From the NCBI GenBank assembly GCA_035253585.1, contig DATFBY010000056.1:1-46448 (forward strand): a DNA stretch of 46,448 bases, in the 5' to 3' direction. Of the stretch, positions 24,569-32,923 are shown piece by piece. Source of the DNA: DATFBY01 sp035253585 (GTDB lineage: Bacteria > Gemmatimonadota > Gemmatimonadetes > Gemmatimonadales > Gemmatimonadaceae). A program made the position numbers and the translations under genes. Position 1 is the stretch's first letter. Each line of letters begins with the position of its first letter. Under the pieces are notes generated by a model, which saw nothing but the letters and a program-made list of their open reading frames with translations, did not search any database and was not told the origin of the DNA.

Positions 24569-25284
24569 GCGGGCTGCGCCGCTCCGGCGCACGCGCGAAC
24601 GAATGCATCGACCGCCGGTGGACCGGAGCCGCCCCCCTCATCGTGCTTGAAGAAGACGTAGGCGTCGGTCCATCCCTGCGCGCTCACCGTCTTGGCCCAG
24701 TCGCCTAACGCGGCATCATCGTAGTCCAGACGGTGGAGACGCAGGTAGCCCCACGACGCGGTGCAGAGCACCGGACACTTGAAGTCCTCTTGCTCGGCAA
24801 TGCACATCGCCACGTCACGCTGGCGCAGGATCGCGGCGACCTCGTCGTCGAACCAGCTCTCGTGACGGAACTCGATGACGAACCGCCGATCGGCTGGGAG
24901 CATACCGAGAAAGCCGCGCAGACGGTCGGCGTCTTTCTTCAGGTTCGGCGGCAGCTGAAAGAGAATGGGACCGAGCCGGCTGCCTAACGAGGATGTGGTA
25001 CGCAGGAGGTAGTCGACCAGGTCGGCAGCCTCCTGCTTGAGACGGGCGTGATGGGTGATGCGCTGGCTGGCCTTGATGGCGAACGTGAACTGCTCGGGTA
25101 CCTGCGACGCCCAATCGCGCAACACGCTCTCCTTCGGCAGCCGGTAGAACGTGTTGTTGATCTCCACCGTCGGAAACTTGCTCGCGTAATAGCCGAGCCA
25201 GCCTTCGTCCTTCATGTCCTGCGGGTAGAACGAGCCCTTCCACTCCTTGAAGGCGTAGCCGCTCGTACCGGCCAACAGCTTCAT
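24565..25284 (-). CDS. DUF72 (YecE-like) TIM-barrel protein
   Basis: 239 aa. DUF72 signatures: LLAGTSGYAFKEWKGSFYP at the start, YASKFPTVEINNTFYRLP, FTFAIKASQRITH, GPILFQLPPNLK, FVIEFRHESW and YVFFKHDEGGG near the end. A TIM-barrel family of unknown activity with links to nucleic-acid repair in some genomes (by neighbourhood). The ATG overlaps the Ku stop (ATGA), making Ku-DUF72 a translationally coupled pair, which hints at a role beside end joining (inference). Its TAA shares the GTTAGGC word with the opposing gene. Confidence 0.9.
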   Translation of the reverse strand: MKLLAGTSGYAFKEWKGSFYPQDMKDEGWLGYYASKFPTVEINNTFYRLPKESVLRDWASQVPEQFTFAIKASQRITHHARLKQEAADLVDYLLRTTSSLGSRLGPILFQLPPNLKKDADRLRGFLGMLPADRRFVIEFRHESWFDDEVAAILRQRDVAMCIAEQEDFKCPVLCTASWGYLRLHRLDYDDAALGDWAKTVSAQGWTDAYVFFKHDEGGGSGPPAVDAFVRACAGAAQPA

Positions 25285-26084
25285 GAGACCTTGGTGACGG
25301 GGCTCGGCTCCTTTCCTCGAGCGAGACTCTGCTTGAGTGCTTCCATGAGGTCGAGAATCTTGCCGCTCGCGTCAGGCTGCACATCGGTCGTGATGTCTTG
25401 CCCGTCGACCTTTCGCTGAATCGCCTCGAGCACGCGCTCGCGCACCGTGTCCTTGTACTTGCTGGGATCGAAGACCTCGGTGGCCGTCTGCGCGATGAGC
25501 TGCTTGGCGAGCGCGAGCTCGGCGGCTTTGACTTCGCCCTGCGGAACCGGAACTTCGGTAACGCTGCGCACTTCGTCCGCGTATTTCAGTTGCTCCATGA
25601 CGATCGCACCTTTGTGCGCGCGCAGCAGGACGAGCGACTGCGATCCACGGGCCGAATATTGGCCGAGCGCGGCCAGCCCGGTCTCCTTGAGCGCCTCGCA
25701 GAGAAGTCGATACGCGCGGTCACCTCCCTTGTCGGGCCCCAAATAGTACACTTTGTCCAGGTACTCGCGGTCGACCGTCGCCAGCGGAACGAACTCGACG
25801 ACGTCGATCATCTGTGTCGCCTTCTCGTCGAGTGCCTTCAGCTCCTCCGTGGTGAACACCACATACTGATCCTTGGAGAACTCGTAACCCTTCACCGTAT
25901 CGTCGCGCCCGACGATCTCGTTGTCTTTCGGGCAAGTGTACTGCTGCTTCAGGCGCGTGTTGCACTTCTTGTGAAGCATGTTGAACGAGACGCTCGACTT
26001 CGATTCCGATGCCGAATAGAGATTCACCGGCACCGAGACCAGTCCGAACGAGATCGTAGCGGTAGCGATGGAGCGAGGAGCCAT
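25281..26084 (-). CDS. ku: Ku-family DNA end-binding protein
   Basis: 267 aa from the ATG at 26084; the longer frame to 26192 starts inside repeat-like sequence and is rejected. Starts with the hallmark RSIATATISFGLVSVPVNLY, then FNMLHKKCNTRLKQQYTC, YEFSKDQYVVFTTEEL, and a core ending YKDTVRERVLEAIQRKVDG. Bacterial Ku homodimers thread onto double-strand ends and recruit LigD. Length is usual for the family. No clear Shine-Dalgarno: a heptamer-repeat arm lies just upstream at 26087-26118. Divergent from ligD with 119 bases between. Confidence 0.95.
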   Translation of the reverse strand: MAPRSIATATISFGLVSVPVNLYSASESKSSVSFNMLHKKCNTRLKQQYTCPKDNEIVGRDDTVKGYEFSKDQYVVFTTEELKALDEKATQMIDVVEFVPLATVDREYLDKVYYLGPDKGGDRAYRLLCEALKETGLAALGQYSARGSQSLVLLRAHKGAIVMEQLKYADEVRSVTEVPVPQGEVKAAELALAKQLIAQTATEVFDPSKYKDTVRERVLEAIQRKVDGQDITTDVQPDASGKILDLMEALKQSLARGKEPSPVTKVS

Positions 26085-26086
26085 AG

Positions 26087-26118
26087 GCGGGAAGCAGGGA
26101 AAGGGGAAGCGGGAGCGA
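26087..26118. repeat. Isolated GGGAAGC-type repeat arm
   Basis: A decayed single arm (GGCGGGAAGCAGGGAAAGG then GGAAGCGGGAG) with no matching reverse-complement arm close by. It occupies the promoter side of ku in the ku-ligD divergent region. Probably a remnant of the heptamer element family. Confidence 0.5.
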
Positions 26119-26203
26119 GCGGACTGCGTGACCGGCAACTGCGAGAAACCAACAGCAACCGCGAGCAGCAAGGGCGGGACAACACTACTCACTCAGGACG
26201 CGC

Positions 26204-28852
26204 ATGGCCGCAAGTGGTGATACGCCAGACCCCCTAAAGGACGCGCCGAGCGCGGCTGAAGACAGCCTCGCCAAGTATCGCGCGAAGCGGTCGGCGGATA
26301 CCACCACCGAGCCGATGGGGACGGTCTCGCCCGTTCCGGGACATCTGTTCGTCGTGCACAAGCACGCGGCGCGTCAACTGCACTTCGATTTGCGTCTCGA
26401 GATGGACGGCGTGCTGCGATCTTGGGCGGTTCCGAAAGGTCCATCGTACGACATGAACGACAAGCGACTGGCGGTGAAGGTAGAGGACCATCCACTCGAG
26501 TACGGCGACTTCGAAGGGATGATCCCGAAAGGGAATTACGGTGCCGGCGCGGTGATCGTGTGGGATCGCGGCGAGTGGGTGCCGCTCGAGGATTGGCGTC
26601 AGGGGCTCGAAAAGGGAAAGCTCCTCTTCGAGCTGAAGGGCTACAAGCTCCACGGCAAGTGGACGCTGGTGAAGATCAAGAAGAGCGAAAAGGACTGGTT
26701 GCTCATCAAGGAGCGCGACTCCTGGGTCAAGAGTCCAGGCGATCAGTTCCCCGAGGAGTCGGTGTTGTCTGGATTGACTGTGGAGGAGATGAAGGCGGGA
26801 GAGTCACCGCTGGCGCGCCTGCGCACAGCAGTGAAGGAGTCAGGTGCACCGCGCGCCGTGGTCGATGTGAAGACGGTGCAACCGATGCTCGCCGAGCCCG
26901 CCGACGAAGCGTTCACCAGGGACGGATGGATCTTCGAGCTGAAGCTCGACGGCTACCGTCTGCTCGCCGCCAAATCGCATGGTGAGGCGCTCCTGCTGAC
27001 GCGCAACGGCAACGACTACACGGGCGTCTTTCCGGAGATCGCGCGCGCGATCAAGGCGCTCCCGCTCGACGACGGCATCATCGACGGCGAGGTGGTGGTG
27101 CTCGACGCGCAAGGCGTGCCCAGCTTCGCGCGACTCCAGCAGCGCGGCCGCCTCCAGTCATCGCTGGACATCAAGCGCGCCGCGGTCGAGCTGCCCGCCA
27201 CGTTTTACGCGTTCGACTTCATCGCCTTCGAGGGCCACGATCTCCGCCCGCTGCCGCTCGTTAGGCGGAAGGAGCTGCTGGCCGACGCCGTGCCGAAGCT
27301 CGGTCCGGTGCGCCTGCTCGATCACATCGAGCGTGACGGAGAGGCCTTTCTCGAGCAGGTGACCAAGATCGGATTGGAGGGCGTGATCGCCAAGCGGGCG
27401 GAGGCGCCGTATCGCGGCGGACGCTTTGGTAACTGGCTCAAGATCAAGGCGGAGCGGACGGATGACTTCGTGATCGTGGGGTACACGTCACCCAAAGGCT
27501 CGCGCAGCCACTTCGGCGCGCTTCAGCTGGCTGACTACGTTGGTGACACCTTGGTATACGCGGGGCGAGTCGGCACCGGCTTCGATGACAAGCTGCTCGC
27601 CGAGTTAGGCGCTCTCTTGGCACCGATCGTTCGGCAGAGCCCGCCGTGCGCCGGCCCGATCGCGGCGCCTGGCGCGTCGCCTGGCGCGTCGCCTGGCGCG
27701 GCGCGCCTAACGAGTACGGCCATTCCCGACACCAAGACCACCACCTGGGTGGAGCCCGTCAACGTCTGCGAAGTCCAGTTCCGGGAGTGGACGCCGGACG
27801 GTCTGCTCCGGCACGCCGCTTTTCTACGGCTGCGAACGGACAAGCCGCCGTCCGATTGCACGCGTCAAGGGTGGGGAGAGCCAAACGCTTCGGGCGAGCT
27901 GCCGATTGCCGAAAGCAAATCGTCGGTAGCGCCGGCGCCGCCACCGAAAGCGCCGGTGTCGAAGACGTTCAACTTCTCCAATCTCAACAAGGTCTACTGG
28001 CCGGCGGAGAGGTACACCAAAGGAGATCTCATCGACTACTACCGGAACATCTCGCCTTGGATCCTCCCCTACTTGCGAAATCGACCGGTGGTCATGACCC
28101 GCTATCCTGACGGCATCGATGGGAAGATGTTCTACCAGAAGGATGCGCCCGAGTTCGCGCCGGAGTGGATTCGCACGGTGAAGATCTGGAGCGAGGACAC
28201 GCAGCGCGAGATCCGCTACTTCGTCTGCGACGATGAGGAGACGCTCCTCTACATCGCCAACCTCGGCTCGATCCCGCTGCACATGTGGGCGAGCCGCGTG
28301 GGCTCGCTCGAGCTGTGTGACTGGTGCGTGATCGACTTGGACCCGAAAGAAGCGCCGTTCTCCGACGTGATTCGCACGGCGCAGGTGCTTCGTCGGTTGT
28401 GCGAATCGGTGGGCATTCCGAGCTACGTGAAGACGACCGGAAAGACCGGGCTGCACGTCCTCCTGCCGCTCGCCCGACAGTGCACCTACGCGCAATCGCG
28501 CACGATCGGCGAGCTCTTGGCGCGAATGGTCCTTCGAGAGTGCTCAGATATTGCCACCATTACCCGCCACGTGACGAAACGGGGCGACAAGGTGTACCTC
28601 GATTACCTGCAAAATCGTCATGGTCAGACGATCGTCGCGCCGTTCAGCGTTCGGCCGCTCCCCGGCGCGACGGTTTCCATGCCGTTGCACTGGGACGAAG
28701 TCGACGAGTCGTTGGATCCGAAGAACTTCACCATCAAGAATGCCGTCGAACGCATGGAGCGCCTGACGAGTGATCCAGTGGCGCCGGTCCTCGAGGAAAA
28801 GCTCGACTTCGAGAAGGTGCTCGATCGTCTCGCTCGTGAGCTCAGCAAGTAG
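26204..28852 (+). CDS. ligD: Multifunctional DNA ligase D (3'-phosphoesterase, ligase, polymerase)
   Basis: 882 aa; AGGA five bases before the ATG. Order: phosphoesterase domain (~25-200) with HFDLRLE (His60, Asp62) and GNYGAGAVIVWDRG; ATP-dependent ligase (~220-540) with nucleotidyl Lys247 in ELKLDGYR, then GVIAKRAEAPYRGGR and LKIK; a low-complexity Pro/Gly/Ser linker with three near-identical 12-bp repeats (about 27664-27704); and the archaeo-eukaryotic primase-type polymerase domain (~590-870) with MTRYPDGIDGKMFYQK, VIDLDP with Asp711 and Asp713, and HVTKRGDKVYLDYLQN. Full set for non-homologous end joining with the adjacent Ku. Confidence 0.96.
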   Translation: MAASGDTPDPLKDAPSAAEDSLAKYRAKRSADTTTEPMGTVSPVPGHLFVVHKHAARQLHFDLRLEMDGVLRSWAVPKGPSYDMNDKRLAVKVEDHPLEYGDFEGMIPKGNYGAGAVIVWDRGEWVPLEDWRQGLEKGKLLFELKGYKLHGKWTLVKIKKSEKDWLLIKERDSWVKSPGDQFPEESVLSGLTVEEMKAGESPLARLRTAVKESGAPRAVVDVKTVQPMLAEPADEAFTRDGWIFELKLDGYRLLAAKSHGEALLLTRNGNDYTGVFPEIARAIKALPLDDGIIDGEVVVLDAQGVPSFARLQQRGRLQSSLDIKRAAVELPATFYAFDFIAFEGHDLRPLPLVRRKELLADAVPKLGPVRLLDHIERDGEAFLEQVTKIGLEGVIAKRAEAPYRGGRFGNWLKIKAERTDDFVIVGYTSPKGSRSHFGALQLADYVGDTLVYAGRVGTGFDDKLLAELGALLAPIVRQSPPCAGPIAAPGASPGASPGAARLTSTAIPDTKTTTWVEPVNVCEVQFREWTPDGLLRHAAFLRLRTDKPPSDCTRQGWGEPNASGELPIAESKSSVAPAPPPKAPVSKTFNFSNLNKVYWPAERYTKGDLIDYYRNISPWILPYLRNRPVVMTRYPDGIDGKMFYQKDAPEFAPEWIRTVKIWSEDTQREIRYFVCDDEETLLYIANLGSIPLHMWASRVGSLELCDWCVIDLDPKEAPFSDVIRTAQVLRRLCESVGIPSYVKTTGKTGLHVLLPLARQCTYAQSRTIGELLARMVLRECSDIATITRHVTKRGDKVYLDYLQNRHGQTIVAPFSVRPLPGATVSMPLHWDEVDESLDPKNFTIKNAVERMERLTSDPVAPVLEEKLDFEKVLDRLARELSK

Positions 28853-28884
28853 ATCCCGTTCCTCTCCCTGGAAACGACAATCCC

Positions 28885-29862
28885 ATGATCACCAGTTCGC
28901 TTCGCATCACGGTCGCGCTGGCGGCGCTGATCGCGTTCCCTCTCGGCGCGCAGAAGCCGGATACGGTTTCGTTGCGCTTCAACTGGCCGGTCGGTATGAC
29001 GGCAATCGTCGAGCAGGAATTCACACGGGTGCAGCAGTCGCCCGGGAAGAACGACAGCGTCACCGTTGCCTCGAGCTATCGCATGCGGGTGTTGCAGCAC
29101 GCGCGCGGCCGGCTCGTCGTCGCCGACTCCTTCCGGATGGGAACGATATCCGGCGTTCCGACGAACGGCGCCGGTGCAGCCGATGCGCAGCGGGTCTTCT
29201 CGCTGCTCAGCAATCTCCAGCCGAGCTTCGTGGTCAGCACCGACGGCGAGTTCGTGGAGCTGTCGCAGGTCGAGAAGATGAAAGCGGTCATTGACACGAT
29301 GCTGTCGGTCGTCGCCAAGGACATGGCATCGATGCCGCCCGAATTCCGTTCGCTCATGGAGCGCGCGACGTCGAAGGAAGCGCTGACCGCATCGGCGGCG
29401 GAACAGTGGAACGCGGTGGCGGGGACGTGGATCGGCGCCGACTGGGAGTTGGGCGAATCGTACGGAGCGAGCGTCGAGGAACCGATCCCAATGTTCCCCG
29501 GATTCAACATGCCGATGGACTACGAATTCTCGGCCAGCGAGCGCTTGCCGTGCACGAAAGGCGGGAAGGGCGCTACGTGCGTCAAGCTCGAGATGTACAG
29601 CACGCCGGACACGGCGCAGCTGCGCAAGTTCGTCGCCGAGTTCATGGCCAAGCTCGGTCCGCAAATGAAGGACGCCGCCTCGGCGCTCCAGAACATGAGC
29701 GTGGAGAACGAGATCGTGCTGATCGCGGAGCCGCGTTCGCTACGTCCGCACAGCATCACGCGCGTGAAGCGCGTCGTCGTGAACGCCACCGAGAAGGGGA
29801 AGCCGGCAGCGGTGAATCGGCGAGTGGATATACGCACGGCGAGGTATCGGTACGAGCTGTAA
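28885..29862 (+). CDS. Uncharacterised secreted protein
   Basis: 325 aa. Signal peptide at residues 1-22 (ITVALAALIAFPLGA, cleavage before QKPD). The mature protein is beta-rich early (VSLRFNWPVGMTAIVEQEF; SYRMRVLQHARGRLVV) with a conserved-looking acidic and Cys pair (LPCTKGGKGATCVKLEMY) and a helical middle. I recognise no family. Starts 32 bases after ligD with only a weak ribosome site, so it could be co-transcribed or separate. Its TAA adjoins heptamer element 4 exactly. Confidence 0.78.
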   Translation: MITSSLRITVALAALIAFPLGAQKPDTVSLRFNWPVGMTAIVEQEFTRVQQSPGKNDSVTVASSYRMRVLQHARGRLVVADSFRMGTISGVPTNGAGAADAQRVFSLLSNLQPSFVVSTDGEFVELSQVEKMKAVIDTMLSVVAKDMASMPPEFRSLMERATSKEALTASAAEQWNAVAGTWIGADWELGESYGASVEEPIPMFPGFNMPMDYEFSASERLPCTKGGKGATCVKLEMYSTPDTAQLRKFVAEFMAKLGPQMKDAASALQNMSVENEIVLIAEPRSLRPHSITRVKRVVVNATEKGKPAAVNRRVDIRTARYRYEL

Positions 29863-29960
29863 GCGGGAAGCGGGAAGCGGGAAGCGGGAAGCGACTGCCC
29901 GGCACACCTAACGAGTACCGTCTCCGCCGGCGCTTCCCGCTTCCCGCTTCCCGCTTCCCC
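29863..29960. repeat. Heptamer-arm inverted repeat element 4 (GGGAAGC type)
   Basis: Left arm: four GGGAAGC units (29863-29892). Right arm: GCTTCCC units (29931-29960). On the minus strand the loop reads GGAGACGGTACTCGTTAGG then TGTGCC, the clearest copy of the family core and one holding GTTAGGT. It starts directly after the TAA of the upstream gene and is followed at once by TATATT (29961-29966) and the ATG at 29975. Confidence 0.92.
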
Positions 29961-29966
29961 TATATT
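29961..29966 (+). promoter_or_regulatory. Candidate -10 box immediately after a repeat arm
   Basis: TATATT lies against the end of element 4 and eight bases before the ATG at 29975; no Shine-Dalgarno is present. The -35 would fall inside the repeat arm and is not consensus. The same TATATT-to-ATG layout occurs before the RNase Z gene. Confidence 0.5.
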
Positions 29967-29974
29967 GTTCGCCC

Positions 29975-31129
29975 ATGCCCGCCCGCCACGCGGCATTCCT
30001 CGCCCTCCTCGGACTCACGGCGTGTGGTCCCGACAAGGGTCCGCCCGTCAGGGCCGAATTCCTCATGCTGGCTGGCGATTCCACCTTTTGGGTGAAGGCG
30101 TCGCGCGACGGTATCAAGACGCGAGGGTCGCCGATACAGCTGGCGAGGTACGGCGGGAAGTTCTACGAGCTGTATGTCGGTGACGACGATCGGTCGTTCT
30201 ACGACGCGGTGATCGTCGGGCAGAAAGTGTTTCGGCGTGATCTCGTCTCGGGCGATTCGGTCGCCGTCTTCGAGGACTCGACGATCGCGTCGTTCGAGAA
30301 CTGGTACGCGCGTGAGCATCCGGACGATCGGCGTCTTGCGCCAAACGATGATCCGGCTGATGAGCCGCATGCGTCGGCCACCAGCGATCTCCGCATACTC
30401 TCGCATCACGGGCCGTTCCTGTCGTACGAGTATCGCGCCGACGGCGAGATCATCGGGAGCGAGAGCTGGCACATCGCCCGGCGCGGCGTGATCGACCTGC
30501 GTACCGGAAAGCCCGCCACCTTGCGCTCGCTGGTCGGTGACACCGCCGCCGTGCGAGTGCTCGGCCTTGGGCAGAGCTACTTCGTGGCGGCGGTCGATTC
30601 GGTGCTCGCATCGCGCGACGAGCGGGCGCGTCCCGCGATACGAGCGATCGGAGACTTCGTGTTCGACAGCAGCAGCTTTGCGCTGGTGAACGTAGATCGC
30701 GCGCCGGCCATCGAGTTCGTCGTGCCGGGGCGCCGGGGCGACGCCGAGGGACTGACGCTGCCGCTTCCGCCGATTCAGGTGACGTCGCCACCGTGGTGGA
30801 GTCAGGTCGCCGATGCGCTCCCGATCGGCAAGCACGTGTCCGAAGACGAAGACCGGTGGATCGGCACCGACTATACGGTCGTCGCGCGCTACGAAGGCCC
30901 GGATCGCGCGCGCGTCGCGTTGATCGACACGCTCGGGCAGGAGTGGCACGTTGGGCGAGTGCCGTCGCCCGCGTGGCGTGTCTATCGGTTGGAATCGGCG
31001 CTCGACAGCGTGGCGCGGACTGCCCTCAACCGTGCCTTCGACGAGGCCGCACTCTATGATGCCGAAGCTCGAACTGCCTACGCGTCGCCGGTGCGCCGCC
31101 CACGAATGACACTCGCATCCAATCGATGA
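29975..31129 (+). CDS. Uncharacterised lipoprotein
   Basis: 384 aa. Residues 1-17 end in LTAC, a lipobox, so the mature N-terminus is CGPDKGPPVR and the protein is membrane-anchored in the envelope. Mature part: alternating beta strands (FLMLAGDSTFWVKAS, ILSHHGPFLSYEYRADGE, YFVAAVDSVLASRDERARP, RWIGTDYTVVARYEGPDRAR). No family recognised. The transcript may be leaderless (TATATT eight bases before the ATG). Its stop overlaps the thioesterase start (ATGA), so the two are translationally coupled. Confidence 0.8.
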   Translation: MPARHAAFLALLGLTACGPDKGPPVRAEFLMLAGDSTFWVKASRDGIKTRGSPIQLARYGGKFYELYVGDDDRSFYDAVIVGQKVFRRDLVSGDSVAVFEDSTIASFENWYAREHPDDRRLAPNDDPADEPHASATSDLRILSHHGPFLSYEYRADGEIIGSESWHIARRGVIDLRTGKPATLRSLVGDTAAVRVLGLGQSYFVAAVDSVLASRDERARPAIRAIGDFVFDSSSFALVNVDRAPAIEFVVPGRRGDAEGLTLPLPPIQVTSPPWWSQVADALPIGKHVSEDEDRWIGTDYTVVARYEGPDRARVALIDTLGQEWHVGRVPSPAWRVYRLESALDSVARTALNRAFDEAALYDAEARTAYASPVRRPRMTLASNR

Positions 31130-31608
31130 CCAGCACTCTCCCTGCCAAGGCGCCGAGCGATTCACGCGCAGTGGTCGCCGATCTCATGCTGCCGCATCAC
31201 GCGAATGGACTACGGCCGCCCTCCGTCTTCGGCGGAGTGATCATGAGCATGGTGGACCGGTGCGGTGCGTTGAGCGCGATGAAGCACTGCGGTGGTCCGG
31301 TGACGACGCTCTCCATCGATCGCATCCTGTTCAAGGAGCCAATCCGGGTCGGAGAGCTGGTCGAGGTCGAGTCGCGGGTGGTGTTCGTCGGCCGCACGTC
31401 GATGTCGATTCTGGCGAACGTCTTTGCCACGAATCTGATCGCAAACCAGCGCCGCCACACGAACGAGTGCTGGCTGACGTTCGTACACCTGGATGCGGAC
31501 GGCAAACCGGCGCCGGTGCCGGCGTTGGAGTTGAAGACGGACGAGGATAAGGCGTTGGCGGAGCTGGCGAGGAAGAGGAGGGAGGCGGCGCTGGCGGAGA
31601 AGCGATGA
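31126..31608 (+). CDS. Acyl-CoA thioesterase, hotdog fold
   Basis: 160 aa. Hotdog-fold signatures: DLMLPHHANGLRPPSVFGGVIMSMVDRCGALSA (helix with the catalytic-area Asp), TTLSIDRILFKEPIRVGELVEVESRVVFVGRTSM. This matches the YciA/BACH-like acyl-CoA hydrolase group. Residues 135-160 form a charged helix (LAELARKRREAALAEKR). Coupled to the lipoprotein gene before it by ATGA. Its TGA abuts heptamer element 5. Confidence 0.9.
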   Translation: MTSTLPAKAPSDSRAVVADLMLPHHANGLRPPSVFGGVIMSMVDRCGALSAMKHCGGPVTTLSIDRILFKEPIRVGELVEVESRVVFVGRTSMSILANVFATNLIANQRRHTNECWLTFVHLDADGKPAPVPALELKTDEDKALAELARKRREAALAEKR

Positions 31609-31705
31609 GGGAAGCGGGAAGCGGGAAGCGGGAAGCGCCCGGCGGAGACGGTACTCGTCAGGTGTGCCTGGCAGTCGCTTCCCGCTTCCCGCTTCCCACT
31701 TCCCG
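31609..31705. repeat. Heptamer-arm inverted repeat element 5 (GGGAAGC type)
   Basis: Four GGGAAGC units (31609-31637) face GCTTCCC units at 31677-31705 (one reading CACTTCCC). The loop has GGAGACGGTACTCGTCAGG then TGTGCC. It starts right after the TGA of the thioesterase gene and ends against the minus-strand TAG of the gene at 31706, so it fills the whole gap between two convergent genes. Confidence 0.92.
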
Positions 31706-31951
31706 CTACTCCCGTCCTTCCAACTCCCTCTCTCCCGGCACCTGTCTCGCAGCTCTGCCTTCGCCCGGGTGCATCTTCGCTTCGTGGAAGCGCTCGCCCT
31801 TCAGTCGAACGTCTTCGACGAAGCCTTCGTATTCGCGGGGAGAGAGTTGATCGGCGATGCCAGGTATCAGCCCCTTCACCAAGGTGATCCGTTCGGCGAG
31901 CGTCAGCGAATTCGCTTGCTCGACCAGCTTCCGGAGGAGCGGGTGGTCCAT
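31706..31951 (-). CDS. Small uncharacterised protein
   Basis: 81 aa from the ATG at 31951; ATGs at 32044 and 32098 are alternatives and no start has a strong ribosome site. Residues 1-45 look helical (HPLLRKLVEQANSLTLAERITLV); the rest is charged and seems to run to the repeat. No family recognised. The abutting hairpin element (0 bases from the stop) matches the behaviour at known genes and is the main reason to keep it. Confidence 0.45.
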   Translation of the reverse strand: MDHPLLRKLVEQANSLTLAERITLVKGLIPGIADQLSPREYEGFVEDVRLKGERFHEAKMHPGEGRAARQVPGERELEGRE

Positions 31952-32074
31952 CCAATCGGTCTGGCGACTCGTCGTCACAGTGCAGGTCTCCGTGTCTCTC
32001 GATTCGAGGGTCTGGTGAAGGCCATGGTCCCCTTCATGCTTCATGCCGCCTACAGGAGCGAATCGCGCGGGCGC

Positions 32075-32104
32075 CTGACGCACGACGGCGCCACACATTA
32101 ATCT
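32075..32104 (+). promoter_or_regulatory. Candidate promoter of the DUF2203 gene
   Basis: CTGACG (32075-32080), 18 bases, TAATCT (32099-32104). The ATG at 32113 follows eight bases later with no Shine-Dalgarno, so this again looks like a leaderless start. Confidence 0.45.
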
Positions 32105-32112
32105 TGTCGTCC

Positions 32113-32514
32113 ATGAGACTCTTCACGGTAGACGACGCTAACCGAACACTGCCACTCGTCAGCCGGATCGTCCAGGACATCGTCACGCAGTACGCTCGTT
32201 GGCAAGACCGCGTGCGCGAATACGAGATCCTGAAAATCACCGAGCGCGTCGAAAGTCCCGATCCGCGCGCGGAGCTCCTCGAGCGCGAAGTGCACGCGCT
32301 GGCGACGGAGATCGATCGCTACATTCAGGAGCTCGAGGAGCTGGGCGTCGAATTCAAGGGCGCCGAGCTCGGCCTGGTGGATTTCCCCGGGATGCTCGCG
32401 GGCCGGCGCGTCTACCTCTGCTGGCGGCTGGGCGAGCCGTCGGTGCAGCACTGGCACGAGATCGACGCCGGGTTCGCCGGGCGCCAACCGCTCACTCCCC
32501 AAATGGTCGGATGA
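32113..32514 (+). CDS. DUF2203-family protein
   Basis: 133 aa from the ATG at 32113 (a TTG three codons earlier is unlikely). Begins MRLFTVDDANRTLPLVSRIV, the DUF2203 hallmark, and continues with a long coiled-coil-like helix (~45-85) and GLVDFPGMLAGRRVYLCWRL, then the end phrase HWHEIDAGFAGRQPL. A small cytoplasmic family of unknown role. Overlaps the next gene by four bases (ATGA), so the two are coupled. Confidence 0.9.
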   Translation: MRLFTVDDANRTLPLVSRIVQDIVTQYARWQDRVREYEILKITERVESPDPRAELLEREVHALATEIDRYIQELEELGVEFKGAELGLVDFPGMLAGRRVYLCWRLGEPSVQHWHEIDAGFAGRQPLTPQMVG

Positions 32515-32819
32515 GCAAGAAAAAGAAAAACGCCGATCGTCAATTCACGTCGCCGGACGGTACGAGTTGGGTGGTCGACGTCAGACTGCCCAGTCACAGC
32601 AGCGCGATGGTGCTCTTCGTCCACCCCGACGGCCGAACGGCGCGAAAGGACCGGTACAATTGGTATCAGGCCGACGTGCCGCAGGCACGCGACGTCGAGT
32701 CGCGGCTCGAGCCGAAGTCGGTGCTCGACCGGCTCGACGAGGAGACGGTCGCGCTTCTGTTTCGGCGGTCCATGCCCGTGTCGTCGGATAATGATCCGCT
32801 ACGGGGACTGAGGAACTGA
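32511..32819 (+). CDS. Small uncharacterised protein coupled to DUF2203
   Basis: 102 aa from the ATG in the ATGA overlap at 32511. Lys-rich start (MSKKKKNADR), then a beta-type part (WVVDVRLPSHSSAMVLFVHPDG) and a helical end (SVLDRLDEETVALLFRRSMP). No family recognised; the fold may be a small beta-sheet domain binding a ligand. The stop lies two bases before heptamer element 6. Confidence 0.72.
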   Translation: MSKKKKNADRQFTSPDGTSWVVDVRLPSHSSAMVLFVHPDGRTARKDRYNWYQADVPQARDVESRLEPKSVLDRLDEETVALLFRRSMPVSSDNDPLRGLRN

Positions 32820-32821
32820 CA

Positions 32822-32922
32822 CATCGAGATTCGAGATTCGAGATTCGAGATTCGGGACTGCGATTCGGAGCTCGTTAGGTGTGCCGTTCCGAATCTCGAA
32901 TCTCGAATCTCGAATCTCGATG
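32822..32922. repeat. Heptamer-arm inverted repeat element 6 (GAGATTC type), perfect 34-bp stem
   Basis: The left arm 32822-32855 is CAT, four CGAGATT units and CGG; the right arm 32889-32922 is its exact reverse complement over all 34 bases. The 33-base loop carries GAGCTCGTTAGGTGTGCC, the family core. It lies between the stop at 32819 and the minus-strand TAG at 32926-32924. Same ends (CATCG ... CGATGCC) as element 2 but a different heptamer. Confidence 0.95.
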
Positions 32923-32923
32923 C

